64,000 nucleotides of DNA, from positions 33,348,001-33,412,000 of the forward strand of contig JAZBRS010000049.1 in NCBI GenBank assembly GCA_037176725.1. Direction: 5' to 3'. The notes beneath the pieces are model-generated. The model was not told the origin of the DNA. It searched no databases and saw only the letters and a list, made by a program, of their open reading frames with translations. Position 1 is the stretch's first letter; each line of letters opens with the position of its first letter. The DNA comes from Posidonia oceanica (taxonomy: Eukaryota; Streptophyta; Magnoliopsida; Alismatales; Posidoniaceae). Positions 26,161-39,159 of the stretch are shown one piece after another. The position numbers were made by a program, and so were the translations under genes.

Positions 26161-29100
26161 TTAAAGCAAAACCTCAAAAGAACTGACTAAACCCATCTTA
26201 AGCACATGCTCACTGTAGGTACCGGGAGGAAGTGCCTTTGTAAAATGATCAGCTAGCATTGAATCAGTTCTAACATGCTCAATAGACACCAAATGATCTC
26301 TAATTCTCTCCTTTACAATCAAGAACTTAACCTCCATATGCTTGCATGCACTAGAGCTATTGTTGTTATTAGAGAATTTAATTGCCACTACATTATCACA
26401 ATATATCTTCATAGGTTTCTCTATAGAGCCCATGACTCTTAAGCATGTGATAAAATTGCGTATTTAAATAGCTTGTGAAGATGCTATATAACAAGCTACA
26501 TACTCAGCCTCCATGATGAAAGCAACAACTGTCTTTTGTTTAGTACTAGACCATGACCACTAGTTGATCTGATCATCTGTATGTGAGCATGAGATCTTTA
26601 GTTCTTTGCAGATATCTCAAAACCTTCTTTGCAGCTTGCTAATGTGAAAGTCCTAGATCACTTCAATATCTTCCCAGATACCCAGTGACAAAAGCTAGAT
26701 CTTGTCAAGTACATGTTTGTGCAAAGTTGAGACACCCAACTAATGCAGCATAAGGTTTATCCTTCATTGCAAGCCTTTCTGAATCCGATTGAGGTCCTTG
26801 TAAATTTCTTAGTTTATCACCCTTTACAATCGATGCTTTACCAGGACCACAATTTTCCATTGAAAACTTCTTTAACACACTTGATATGTAAGACTTCAGA
26901 GACAGCCGGAGCATGCCTAGAGATCTGTTACGGTAAATTTCTATTCCAATAATATAATAGGCTTCACCCATGTCCTTCATATCAAAGTTGTTAGATAGAA
27001 AATCTTTAGACTCACTTAATAAACTAAGACTTGTACTTGTAAGTAGAATATCATCTACATACAGGACAAGCACTATCTATTTGCTTCCACTTTCTTTCAG
27101 GTATATACATTAATCAACAATGTTTTCCTTAAACCCAAAGGACATGATAACTTCATTAAATTTGAAGTACCATTGTCTAGAAGCTTGCTTAAGCCCATAT
27201 ATAGATTTCTTTAGCTTGGAAACCATATGTTCATTTCCTTTAACCTCAAAACCTTGAGGCTGTTGTATGTACACTTCTTTCCCTAATTCGCCATTCAGCA
27301 AAGCCGTTTTCACATCCATCTGATGTAGCTCTAAATCAAAATGAACTACTAAGGTCATGACTATTCGTAATGAATCCTTTGAGGAAACCGAAGAATAAGT
27401 CTCATAATAGTCAATACCCTCCCTTTGTGTGAAACCCTTTGCTACTAGTCTGACCTTATACCATTCAATTGATCATTTTAAATTTCTTTTGATCTTATAG
27501 ACCCATTTACAACCAATTGGTTTCTTTTCCAAAGATAATTGAACAAGTTCCCATACTTGATCGCAATCCATAGAGAAAAGCTCTTCTTTCATGGCTTGCA
27601 ACAAATTATCAAAGTTTACACAATTAACAGCCTGTGAAAACATTATTGGATCGTCAATCCCAAATCTCATGTCCTCACCAGATAAATATACCACGTAATC
27701 TGAAGGAATAGCTGATTTCTTTTATCTGTTGGATCTTCTTAAATTGGCCTCTTGATTCTCATGTAAAACCCGAACATGTGGATTAACAATTGACTCTTCA
27801 ACTGATTGTTCATGTGGTTGTTCTTGAGTCGATGTAATTACCTCTGAAGTATTGTTCCTCGGAACAATAAATGGCAAATACACCTCAATCTCTTGAGTAG
27901 AATAGACATTATTGTCCTCAGAAACCTGATTGGGAACAATAACATCTTCCTGAGATTTCTCAAAAACATAATCGCTAATGATACTCCCACTAACACAACT
28001 ATCATCTAAGAAGACAACTCTATCTGTTTCAACTATTCTTGTGGTATGTGTTGGACAGTAAAATCTATAGCCTCTTGATCTTTCTGGGTAACCAATGAAG
28101 TATCCACTTATTGTCCTTGAATTCAGAGATTTCTCATGTGAGTTGTAAATTTTAGCTTCAGCTGGGCATCCCCAAATGTGTATGTAGCATAAACAAAGTT
28201 TCCTGTTGCTCCATAACTCAAGGAGTTTTCTCTATGGATTTAGTAGGAATCCTGTTTAGAATATGCACTGCTGTCTTTAAAGCTTCACCCAACATTGAGA
28301 CTGGTAAAGTCGAGTAACTCATCATAACTCTAACCATTTCTTTAAGTGTTTTGTTTCGTCTTTCAGCAACCCCATTCATATTGAATTTGCTTGGCATTGT
28401 GTACTGAGGTATTATGCCATTTTCCTTAAGAAACTGCACAAATGGTCCTAGCATCTGTCCCATCTCGATGTGTCTGCTATAGTACTCGCCACCTTGATCT
28501 GATCTGACTACCTTGATAGGTTTTCTCGATTGTTTCTCTACCTCTAATTTGAAATCCTTAAAAGCCTAAGGAACTTCAGATTTTTCATGAATGTAATAAA
28601 GAGACATATATCTAGAAAAGTCATTGATAAAAGTAACAAAGTATTTCTGACCTGTAAAACTTAGGCTAAAGGGTCCACAGACATCTGTATGAATCAAATC
28701 TAAAGCAGCTTGATACTTTGTGACATGTTTCCTGTATGTGTTGGTTGTTTTGGACTTTATACAATCAACACAAGTTTCAAAATCAGTGAAATCCAATGAT
28801 TTCGAAAGACTATCTTTCACCAATCTTTCCACCATCTTTTGGGATATATGTCCCAATCTTCTATGACACAAAATACTTGATATGCCACTTACCCTGTTCC
28901 TCTTATTAGTACATAGTAGAGACGCTGTAGATTCAGAACTAGAAGAGACATTCAATTTAAATAATCCATCAATAATAGCTGTAGCAATGGGAACATTTCC
29001 CTTTATTAAAGACATTCCAGAAGCATTAAACAAAGTACTATAATTGTCTTTAACTAACTTTATTACAGATATTAAGTTTCTCTAGAAAGATGGAATATAA

Positions 29101-30164
29101 AAACAGTCTCTTAAAATCAACAGTTCTTCAGATTCTAAGATGATTCTGTAGTCTCCCATTGACTTTACATGCGATCGCATCCAGTTTCCCGAAATAATGA
29201 ACCTTTCGCACTCTATTGGACGCTGCCATATCAAAAACCCCTGTAAAGTGGTTGAAATGTATACAGTGGCACCCGAGTCAATCCACCAAGTAGTACTAGG
29301 AACAGAAGTTAAAATTGATTCATGACTTGCAATAGATATAATATTATCTGAATTCTTCTTTTCAATCTATTTCTTGTATTTCACCCAATCCTTCTTTTGA
29401 TGCCCAGGATTCTTGTAGAAATAGCACCTATCCTTATTGATGGGTTTGTTGGTCACACCAGTTTTGTGCTTATTTCCAGAGTTTTTCTGGACCTTCTTTC
29501 CTTTGGATGTGTGGCCCCCTGATCTGTGACTAGCCAAATTCACGGCATTCATCTTGTTGACCAATGGAATAACAACCTGCCTTTCTTCCTCCTAAACACA
29601 CTTGGTCATGAGTTCATTTATTGACCATTCATCCTTATGTGTGTTGTAAGAGACCTTAAGAAGGTTATACTCAGGCGGTAATGTCTGCAAGATGAAGTGG
29701 ACTAAAAAGGAGTCTGAAATGGTAACGTGGAGATCATTCAGTTTTCCTGCTATATCTCGCATAGCCATGATATATTCTCTTATGTTTACTTTGTCTATAT
29801 AACGTATGGAAGTGAACCTCTAAATCAAAGCGCCTGCCTTAGTTTTGTTAGATCCAACAAATTCTTGCTCAATCATTTCTAAATAAGCCGTCACCAAAGT
29901 ATTAGAAGTCACATAACCATGAATATCTCTAGGCACATGCTGTAACATAAACGATAGAGACAACCTATTATATCTTTCCCATTTTTCATATTGAACCTTT
30001 GCTTCTGCACTGCTTTCTTCTGTGGGTTTTGCAGGAACAAAATCCACTCGAAAGCAAAGGTCCAAATCCATTAGGCCCAATTGAAACAGTAAGGATCCCT
30101 TCCATTCAGGAAAATTTGTGCCATTCAACAAAGGTACTTTAACCATGCTTCTATCAATAGACAA
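26161..30164 (-). pseudogene. Copia B gag-pol remnant
   Basis: In minus-strand order: gag starting MSIDRSMVKVPLLNGTNFP (30164-29820); gag zinc-knuckle region reading CYFYKNPGHQKKDW (29564-29367), where Cys positions of the CCHC motif are lost; pre-integrase and integrase N-terminus with CHRRLGHIS and HTDVCGPF (29033-28566); integrase core (28463-28218); reverse transcriptase with DVKTALLNGELG (27358-27110) and catalytic YVDDILL (27073-26705); RNase H with CDNVVAIKFSNN (26433-26161). Stops and frameshifts separate the pieces. The catalytic RT motif survives but no continuous product is possible. Confidence 0.88.
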
Positions 30165-31675
30165 AGCTGCAAAAATTGCTCACATTAAAACTTTATATTT
30201 AACAATAGCATCATCATAACTCTACGTTGGCAGATGAAATAACATGCTGTAAAATAAATAAACATGAAACTAATTCTGCATGTATAAATATCTATGTAAC
30301 ATAGCATCGTTGGATACTAACATGTTCCATATTAATTATACAAACAGAATTATTCCACCCATTTAGATATAAGCATAACAATTTTACGTTGGTGAAAACT
30401 TGTTAATCTCATTTATCTAAATGCAAGTTCGAACATCATCCTTATTAGAATTAAATCTAGACTTATGTAATTAATACAATCAATTTTTCTTACTTGATGT
30501 CACGTAGGTGAGATTCCAAGTCGTCCAAATTAAAAGTAAAAATTACGTGACATTCGTGAAACCTTAAAGTTGGACAGAATATATGTAAAACCTCTTTAAT
30601 CATGCTGAAAAAACTTTATGACATGTTAAAATAACTAAAACATGCTCCTTAATAACATGGATAAATAAGATATAAAACTGTTACACATAGGTTCAATTTG
30701 TTCTTAGACGTAACATGCAAAAAAATTATCTATTTATCCAAAATACATAAACACCATATGGATAAAATATTCATATAATTAAATCCAAGAATTTCAGTCT
30801 AAATTACCCTGAAACATGCTTTCTAAAATATTTGATCATTAAAGCATGGAAACATGGACTGAAATGTAATTAAAATAAACTGCAATAGTTTATTCTAGCA
30901 TAAACTATATTCTGATCATGCAAAATTACATTTTAGAACAAACATTTAAACTTCAGGGACCTAACATATATTTCAGAAACTTACAGAGTTTTTCATAATA
31001 ACAGATAATTTGAATGTTACAACCAGAAAACTCAAGACTTAAAAGGAAATAATAGATTTCTGTAGGGTTTTCATTAAATCAGAGGACTTTATAGAATTTT
31101 CCAATTAAAATAAAACTCAGTTGTAAGAAAACATAACTATAGGGACTAATATGCAATTGTTATAGAATAAAATACATGGTGGTTCAGATAAACGGATTCG
31201 GGATCAGATAAATGGCGGATCCGTTTACCACTAACCCTAGAAATCCTAATGGAGTCCAAAAAGGGGAAGGAGAAAAGGTGGCGGCGGCACGGCTGCCTTT
31301 GGCGGGCACCCGGCCGCCGGTTGGGCGCCCATGAAGCGCCTGGATCTGGTCGTTGTGGCCATTTCCGGTCACGGCAGGCCAGATCCGTCCGTCGACAGTC
31401 AGGAAAAGACCTTAGAAGGTCGTTCCTGCTGTTTAAAATGGTCTGGATGGCCAGAAAATGCTGATTCCGTCTCATGTGTGGCCTGAAAAACCGTCCCGAT
31501 TGCAGGAACGTACAGGAATGGCCGGAAAACGACCTCTCCACGACCCAAAAGGCTAGATATTCCATTTAATACATTTTCCTCATGATTTCATTGTTGTACG
31601 CGAAAGTCAAATGCGCACAAACAAAACTATATGATGAAATCCTCCCCAAAACCCCAAAACAACGACAAAACCATG
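30165..31675 (-). other. Copia B leader between PBS and gag
   Basis: About 1.5 kb of non-coding DNA, long for a copia leader. It is AT-rich except for a GC-rich island at about 31260-31400. A 139-residue open frame crosses the island (31565-31146) but has no recognisable domain. Confidence 0.6.
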
Positions 31676-31689
31676 GCTCTGATACCACT

Positions 31690-32006
31690 TGTTAGACTAT
31701 ATAAGGCTTACCTGATGTCGTCATGTCGTCGATCTTGATGCAAAAACGTTCCTCGTGTGTATCCCCACAGCAACCACCTCTGCTCCTATGGAAGGAGTTT
31801 CTCAAAGCAAAAGCAAAAGAGCTGGAAGAGTTGTTATGTGGTTGTGTGTTGAAACTCTAGAGAGATGTCCCTTATATAGCACACTTCATAGTTGTGTTAT
31901 AATATTCCTCATACACCACTTAATCTAATATGTCTCACAATTGGGCTAGTCTACTAATCAAATTGGTTAAGTCACATAAATTGAACATTTAGACTTAGAT
32001 CCAACA
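31690..32006 (-). repeat. Copia B 5' LTR
   Basis: 317 bp, TGTTAGACTATATAAGG to GATCCAACA, directly followed on the minus strand by AG and the tRNA-Met primer binding site. Confidence 0.93.
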
Positions 32007-34173
32007 ATCAAAGAAGTTGATAATGAAATCATCATAAAACGTTTTCAAAATATACATACTCAACGAGGTATTCATTGAGGTGAGTGATGTATTTTTATTA
32101 TAATATTTGTTATTTTTATACATGCATCATATTTTTTAAATTGATTGTGATATAACCATATTTATTTTGTCCCGTGTCATGGAAGATTCTGACTCCACCA
32201 CTAATTAGACACTAAAAAAGAAATATTGTGAAATTCTTCCCTAGTTTTACACAATTTGTACAACTTATGAAATGTACAATTATATAGTTCTATAAATGTC
32301 TTTGTACAGTCACACGTTTTTTCTTGTACAGTTATACAATCATGAGGTTGCTTTGTTTAGTTGTATAATTCTTTGATACAATCATTAGTTGACAAAGAAA
32401 CACAACCGTGATGAATTGAATTAATATGTATTATTCTCAATCACCAAATATTGAGGTCTCAATTTGATACTACTTTTGGAACTACAACTTTTAATAAAAG
32501 ATTATCTATTAAACAATTTTTATTAGCAACTTTTTTAGATCAAAATCATAGAAAAGTTGGTCATTATTTTTGAAAAAAAATATGGATGAAAGATCAATTT
32601 GAAATTTCTTTTTCTAAAAAACCGCTTTTTAAATCCAAACGTAATTTCAAACATAACCTAAGATGGTGGGTCTAGAGATTTTAAAAATATCAAGTTAAGA
32701 TGTAGTTTCACCACTCTTAAATTTTAACACGTGTGATTTTGATGAGAATATCAAGTAAGCATCTAAGACCAGCTACAATCCGCACAATTATGTGATGTAA
32801 AATATTTGAAGTATTCGATAACACGTCATAAATTGACTAAAAATTAATGCGTCATTGAATCAATTCCAATATTTTACTAGATAATTCGATACATGCTTCC
32901 ATTTCGAGAATGAAGCGCAGAAGACGCACTTTAATCTTCAATCTGCTGATGACGACAAGATTCTAGAAAGTCTATAATTCCGTGGAAGTTTTATCTTTTC
33001 CTCCCCCGTACATGTTCAGAAAAAAACTACTAAATTTTGAATCAGTAAAGCACATTAGAAAAAACTGTGTTATCAAGTGGATCATCTTTCATTAAACTTG
33101 TTGCCGAGAGTGCAGTGGAAGCAGAATAACTCGGTAAAGTTCGAACGTTTGAAGCAACCAGTAGTGTCCACAGCTACCTCCGATGGTAACTATTTGCCGC
33201 CATTTCTCCACGACCAACGCGGCTAACCACACACCTCAAGTGCACCATTTGTGGGACCCACAATCATATGGTATTCCAGCAATCCAGCGTCATCTTCATT
33301 TGGGCCGTGGTTGTTTCAGATCCTTACAGATCCGCTGTTTGACCCAACTCGTTTATCTAAGTATGTGTCATATTAGGCTCTTGAAATGTAGATTTTAATT
33401 CATGACCTTCAAGAGATCCTTCGGTATCACCAACCGAATCTTCCACCATGGTGGGTGATCGCAACTCTACGAACTCCTCGACAATTCTATTCTGTTGAAC
33501 ACTATGAAATAAATTCATGATTATTCAAAATTAAAATTGACACGGTATTGATGAGAAGTAGCACCTTTGCCCCATACGTCATTCAAAAGAAAATAACAAG
33601 TTGTCTTTCAACTTTCTCATTTGAGACATTGTAGTTGACGCGTGGAAACATTGCTAGGTAGAAACCAAGTGCAGCCATCAGGTGAGAGGTTTATCTATTG
33701 CGATGGGGTTTTAATTTCTTTCAGCAACCTCTCCGCGTTGCTGTTTGCATGCCATGCAGAAATCCATTGTTTCTGAACTCACCGATGGGTAACATCTAGG
33801 CTTCTCTTCTCTTGCATTTGATAGAATGACTATATTATATAATGGTTGAAGTTAAAGCCATCAAGGTCCTTAAGTAAAATTAAGGTAAGATGAAGGTACC
33901 ATTAAGTCAATTACTCAAAATAAAAGTTGAATCATTGGAAAAAGCCTCAGTCCTAAAATGTACCATCCATCGCCAGCCTTATCCTCCAAGCAAAACAATT
34001 CACATAAAAAGCTCACTCGTCCATTCCAAAATCTCTCTTCCCTCACTACCATTACCCCTCCGAAGTTAATCGTGCTGAAATGCTCAGGTGGAGGAACTAT
34101 CTCCAGTCTAAGATCACCTGATCAATTTAACAAGTCTCATATCAAGCCTGCAAGCTGGTTTCAATAGACACCC
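32007..34173. other. Intergenic DNA upstream of the MAP65-like pseudogene
   Basis: About 2.2 kb, mostly AT-rich, without a recognisable gene. The open frame at 33958-34167 lies directly upstream of the MAP65 start and ends in a stop before it; it is probably 5' UTR. Confidence 0.5.
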
Positions 34174-37100
34174 ATGATGGTATGCAACTCCACCTTGCCG
34201 GAGTCGTCATGTGGATATCTGGTAAACGAACTCAAGGTAACAATAGTATAGCCTTAGTATTTTAGATTCATGATTTTGTTCAGACAAATTCCTTTATCCA
34301 TAAATAATTTCTGTTGTTTCTCACCCACCTGAAACAGTTCTCATCCCAGATGAAGTGGGGGAACCTCAGCCGAAAGATAGAATTCTACAAGAAGTGGAAC
34401 AAGAATGTCTAGAAGTCTATAGAAGAAAGGTAAATAATGCGAATATCTCCAGAGCGTGCCTCCATCAACTGCTGGTAGATTCAGAAAAAGAGCTCACCCG
34501 TCTTCTTGTTTCACTAGGAGAAACATCTTGTCCTGTATCCTGTATGGGTAAGCTGTTCATGATCCCATTCTCTGCTGGAAACCTGTTTCGATAACACATA
34601 TGGTGATATCTAATGTTATACTGCTTGCACCATGTTATAAAGAAAATTAACTCCTTCCAACAGCCTAAGAAAATGGCAGGAACACTGAAAGAACAGCTTG
34701 ATTCAGTTACCCCTGCCCTACATGATATGAAGTTGAGGAAAGAGAGAACAAAACAGATTAAGGAAATCCAAATTCAAAGAATAATATCAGAAATATTGGG
34801 TGAAACAGATCAAGACATCACATCCACATTTATCACTGTAAAGGACAATAATCTCTCAGTGAAGAAGCTGGAGGAATACCAATTAGAGATCCAAAGTCTC
34901 CAAAAAGACAAGGTACATGCAAAATCATCCCAGTGCTTGTTTCATTCATTAATCAACAAATTTTCATATCAAAATTTTGGTGAACAGACCGAGAGACTTG
35001 TAAAAGTGGAAAAATACGGGCACAGCATTCATGAACTTGCTGCAACAATGGGTATGGATTTCAATAAGATAATTGCCAAGGTTCATCCAAGTCTGGATGG
35101 AACTATTAAAGTGCAATCAAAGAACATAAGTGACCCGATATTGGACAAACTTTGTGACACCATTGAGTTACTAAAAGAGGAAAAACAAAAAAGAGTGGAG
35201 AAGGCAAGTACTTTAACATTTGGTTCAAATTTACTTGGTGGTAGTGCATTATGCGTATAAATTTATCCGCTCCTGCCTTTTTCAGCATACTAGTTAATAT
35301 TTTTATTATTTCGTATTTTCTATGATACAGTTTATATTTTATATTACATCATGCTAATTTTACCATATACAGGTTACACTTTATATCTAGTTTTTTTTTT
35401 TAAATTTAACATCACAATCGTTAATTATATCCTCCCCACCCCAAACCCCTCTAAAAGAAAAAAGATAAGGACCCGCCTTAGGCTTCAATGTTATTTACTT
35501 GGGTATCTCACTATGTCGTATGCACTTCTTTAGTAGTCCATCAGAACACTCTTCATCTTCGAACTGATCCTCCAGCTTGGGGTGTGACAGTGTTAACTCA
35601 TTTTGATCATATAGTCGTTTCATCGCATAAAGCACATTTTTGAGGGTTCAAAACGTTTGTTTTTAAGGCCTCTCACAGAAGGTAAAACTATCACAAAGTT
35701 TCGTAGTGTAGATATCAAATTTTATGCATTCAAATAAAAATATAACCAAATCTTTAAAAAAACAATTTGAGGTAAGTATAGGCATGTATTCAGATAACAT
35801 AAACACATATGCTGAGAAATTAATTAATAAGTTAAAGAATTATTCAGAAGTAAAAAATCCAGGCATGTTATAACTTACAAGAAAGAAGCAAATGGAACCT
35901 GAGCTCAACTTGCGAATATTTTCGACTTCTCAACTCCCAACCTACATTCAATAAACTCACAAATAAATTATACTAGTCAATTCTTCTACGCAAGGTAAGT
36001 GACACTAAGGAGATGAGACTAAAAACTTAAGTCAACAGATAAAAGCACTGATTGTTAACCTTTCTCTAATGCATTGGAAATTATCTGTTTGTTGGCACTT
36101 ATTACCTTATGAAATTCATGTCTTTTATTGCTACTTAAATCTAAGTCATCTAAGATCCATCGCGTTCTTTCGTCTGCTCAAACAAGATTGACCTATTTCA
36201 AATGAATGTTCCATACATTGTACCTCTAGAGAGTAACAAGTAAACTTCCATCACTATGTTCTTTTCCAATGGTATCCTTTCTGTACTTCATTCTACTATT
36301 CCTGATATGCCAATTCATGATCTTAATTCTTATATAGTCTCAATTACATTCATGTAATACGCTAAGATACAAGATTGCCTGGCTATATTTTCCTTGAAGT
36401 CTCAATTGCATACCGTGACATAAATCCCTGGCATAGTATGTCCACTTCCACACCATGAATCCAACCTTTATATGAAACATCCACAATTTTCCTCTTCACT
36501 TCATATAATGAAGCCGACATTCACATCATATCTAAAGCAACTTTTGAGCTTTGATTCCAGAACTGTCTGCCTTGAAATTGTTACCTTCGTAAGTAAGAAA
36601 TATGTTAATTATAATCCTGAATGAAGCTATACAATTTCCTTCTAAGTTTCCAATCTCATCATCATGCTGACAACCACCTAGACCATCAATGATGAATGAT
36701 GTTTCCCTGCCCATAAGTCAAACACCAACAGTTCCTGACCGTCTTCCGAATTAAAAGAATTTATATAACACAATGAATGCCACAATCTCGTACAACTGAA
36801 TACTCTAGTTGTCATCTAGAACAAGAGTTCCATGTCTTCAAGACCATCTTGCAACAACAGCAATTGCATATTTGATAAGAATAAAGTTGTTGATTGTTCA
36901 ACATATTAGCTTCTAATTTTTTGTGGTTATTACTCGTTTCTAATGTTAGCCTTTATATACCACATGATTTAGGCCCCTCTTTTCACAATGTTGGAGGAAC
37001 ACAAAATGCCAAGGCAAGAAAGAGGAGAAGCAAAGGAAGAAGGTAAGTTTATTTGTTCTAACATACAATTTCTAAGCATATGGACTTCACTCCAAGCTCA

Positions 37101-37328
37101 TTTGTCTTCTAACATAAAATATCTTAATCTGCAGGAAAAGAAGAGGGTCCAAAATCAACTTTAATTGAGCTAGACCATTTGTCTGGATCCTGGCCAAAGA
37201 CGATCAGCTTGAACAGCAGCTTGGGCAGCATTGTGAATTTAAGCAAGAGGATTAGCATGGCAATTACTCAACAAGACTCAACTACAAACTCCATACCAAA
37301 TCAAGGCTCAGATACTTCATTGTGTTGA
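34174..37328 (+). pseudogene. MAP65/ASE1-like microtubule-associated protein, internally deleted
   Basis: Recognisable exons: 34174-34236 (MMVCNSTLPESSCGYLVNEL), about 34338-34547 (DEVGEPQ, EQECLEVYRRKV, SRACLHQLL), 34680-34912 (GTLKEQLDSVTPAL, LSVKKLEEYQ), 34988-35203 (HELAATMGMDFN, AKVHPSLDGT, VQSKNIS), then 36973-37042 (PLFTMLEEHKMPRQER) and 37135-37328 to a TGA. The first four match the N-terminal dimerisation/coiled-coil part of plant MAP65, which bundles antiparallel microtubules in the phragmoplast and cortical arrays. The last two match the region just after the microtubule-binding domain. The exons for the spectrin-like core and microtubule-binding region are absent: 35204-36972 holds nothing recognisable. 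Exon 1 also joins exon 2 in the wrong frame by one base using the visible splice sites. The exon 4 donor is AAG|GCAAGT, a GC-AG type. I read it as a pseudogene; about 330 of the usual 570-700 residues remain. Confidence 0.8.
35204..36972 (+). other. Gap region replacing the MAP65 core exons
   Basis: 1.77 kb between the exon encoding VQSKNIS and the exon encoding PLFTMLEEH. No MAP65 core motif was found in any frame, nor clear transposon ends. It may be an old insertion-deletion or an intron left after deletion. Confidence 0.5.
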
Positions 37329-37336
37329 ATTAGTAA

Positions 37337-37517
37337 TGTTATGAGAAAATGATAATTAGATCCCCTCACCAATTAGAGTTACATGCCTATATATAAGCAA
37401 TGATTTTAAACGGATATCCATATACCTATCTAACATCTACCAATTTATCATGACTTAAGTTGATGAATAGGAGCCACTCATCTCAACATGAGTGAGTGTG
37501 AACCGGTCATCGTAACA
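37337..37517 (-). repeat. Copia C 3' LTR
   Basis: 181 bp, TGTTATGAGAAAATG to CATCGTAACA. Confidence 0.92.
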
Positions 37518-38006
37518 CTTCCTCTCAAGCTAAAGCATATATATCAATCATACTCAGTTTATTACAACAGCTATCAAAACTAAGACAAAGAGGCTTTGTG
37601 AAGAGATCTACAGTCTAATCAGTCGAGCGAACAAACGGAGTAACAACCTGGTGACTAAGAACAGTCTCTCTAACAAAGTAGCAATCAACCTCAATATGCT
37701 TCATCCTCTCGTGAAACATAGGACTATGGAAGGTATGAATGGTTGCCTAGTTGTCACAATACATAAGCAAATGATCAGAATAAGTGTGGCCTAAATCTTG
37801 CATCAAGATGTGTAACCACTTAAGCTCACAAACAGTCTGAGCCATGCTTTGGTATTTCGCCTTGGCACTAGACCTCTAAACCACTGCTTGTTTCTTGCTA
37901 CACCATGTAATAAGATTTCCACCCAACTATATGCAATAACCAAATGTAGAATGTCTATCACCTCTATCATCCATATAACTAGCATCTGGCCTCAATGCGT
38001 AGGTAG

Positions 38007-39159
38007 TAGGGGTGCAAACGGATTGAATACGGTACGGATATGGGTGTTACCAAATCCGTATCCATTTTCAAAATGTGGATACGGATATCATACGGATAGG
38101 AAAATTACATATCCATATCAAAACGGATATGGATACGAAACAGATAAAAGGAAATCGGATATGGATAAAGTCGGATATAAAAATGGATATAACGATATAC
38201 ACATTACATAATTAATCAAATCATTAATAAGATTTTCATATATTTATATATTTTAAGTTATTTAATATATATGAAATAAAAATAATATAGATCAAAAATA
38301 AAAATAAATTAGACATAATGATAGATTAGACTTACATTTTCCAAAAAGAGATGAAATTATGTATTCAAATCTTAATATTCCACCATTATGGATATATAAT
38401 TAATTAATGATTAATAAAAAACTGTCACATTTTGTAACATTTTTGTTAATTAAAGTTAGTAAAATCTTATAAATGACAGTAAAATCTTTGTAAACTAGAT
38501 AAATAATTTGAAAAAATCAAAATATAATCCATAGATCTCAATCTACATCATCTGGATTATATACATATTAACATCTATATCATTTAGAAACTCTTAATAT
38601 ACATATCTATTCATGTACAAATTCAACAGTTTTAAAACAAGAATCACTAGATCTCAAAGTTATAAGTTTCAAAACTAAAATGTAATCCATAGATCTTAAT
38701 ATACATCATCTAGATTAGGTACGTACCAAAATTTATATCATTTAGAGACACATAGCATATAGATCTATTCATATACAAATTCAATGGTTCTTTATAAGCT
38801 ATAATAAGCTATAACAAGTACATGTTCAATTTAGTACTTAAGAATTTCAAAATCACTTGATTTTTTATAAACAAGCATTTTAAATAGTTTTGATCATATC
38901 TAGCAGTTTAGATTTTTAATCTAAAGGTTAGATATTAAGATATAAAAAGTTGTCTATATATATAAATACGGATATCCGTAAATTATCCGTATCCGTATCC
39001 GTTGAAAATTTAGAAGACATATATGTATTCATATTCGCTCAAATTCAAAAAATCATATCCGTATCCATATTCGCCCAGGAGCGGATACGGATATCCGTAT
39101 CCGCTATCCGTATCCGCTCATAAACGAATACGGATATACCACATCCGTTTGCACCCCTA
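38007..39159. mobile_element. Non-autonomous hAT-like DNA transposon
   Basis: 1153 bp with terminal inverted repeats TAGGGGTGCAAACGGAT / ATCCGTTTGCACCCCTA and an 8-bp flanking duplication with one mismatch (GTAGGTAG 37999-38006, GTAGGTGG 39160-39167), both hAT hallmarks. About 200 bp at each end is packed with GGATATCCGTATCC-type subterminal repeats; the middle is AT-rich with no transposase. Removing it restores continuous RNase H-type sequence of copia C. Confidence 0.92.

Larger units (their letters stand above)
24298..32006 (-). mobile_element. Copia B, Ty1/copia element with nested solo LTR
   Basis: LTRs are 317 bp each once the nested solo LTR is removed: left 24298-24428 plus 25588-25773, right 31690-32006. 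They differ at about 32 of 317 positions (10%, hand count), nearly all transitions. The minus-strand PBS is TGGTATCAGAGC (31676-31687), complementary to initiator tRNA-Met, and a purine tract lies inside the left LTR (25775-25786). Flanks GTCAA (24293-24297) and ATCAA (32007-32011) are a 5-bp duplication with one mismatch. The order gag, integrase, RT, RNase H is Ty1/copia. Confidence 0.93.

Noticed and set aside
31146..31565. 139-codon minus-strand frame in the copia B leader as a captured host gene
   Set aside because: No recognisable domain; open frame follows from local GC richness. Other copia leaders here are GC-rich too.
33183..33398. 71-codon plus-strand frame upstream of the MAP65-like gene
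   Set aside because: No domain, no splice context, no repeat homology.
36532..36714. Minus-strand 60-codon frame in the MAP65 gap as part of another gene
   Set aside because: Reads plausibly but matches no family I recognise and has no neighbouring exon-like sequence.
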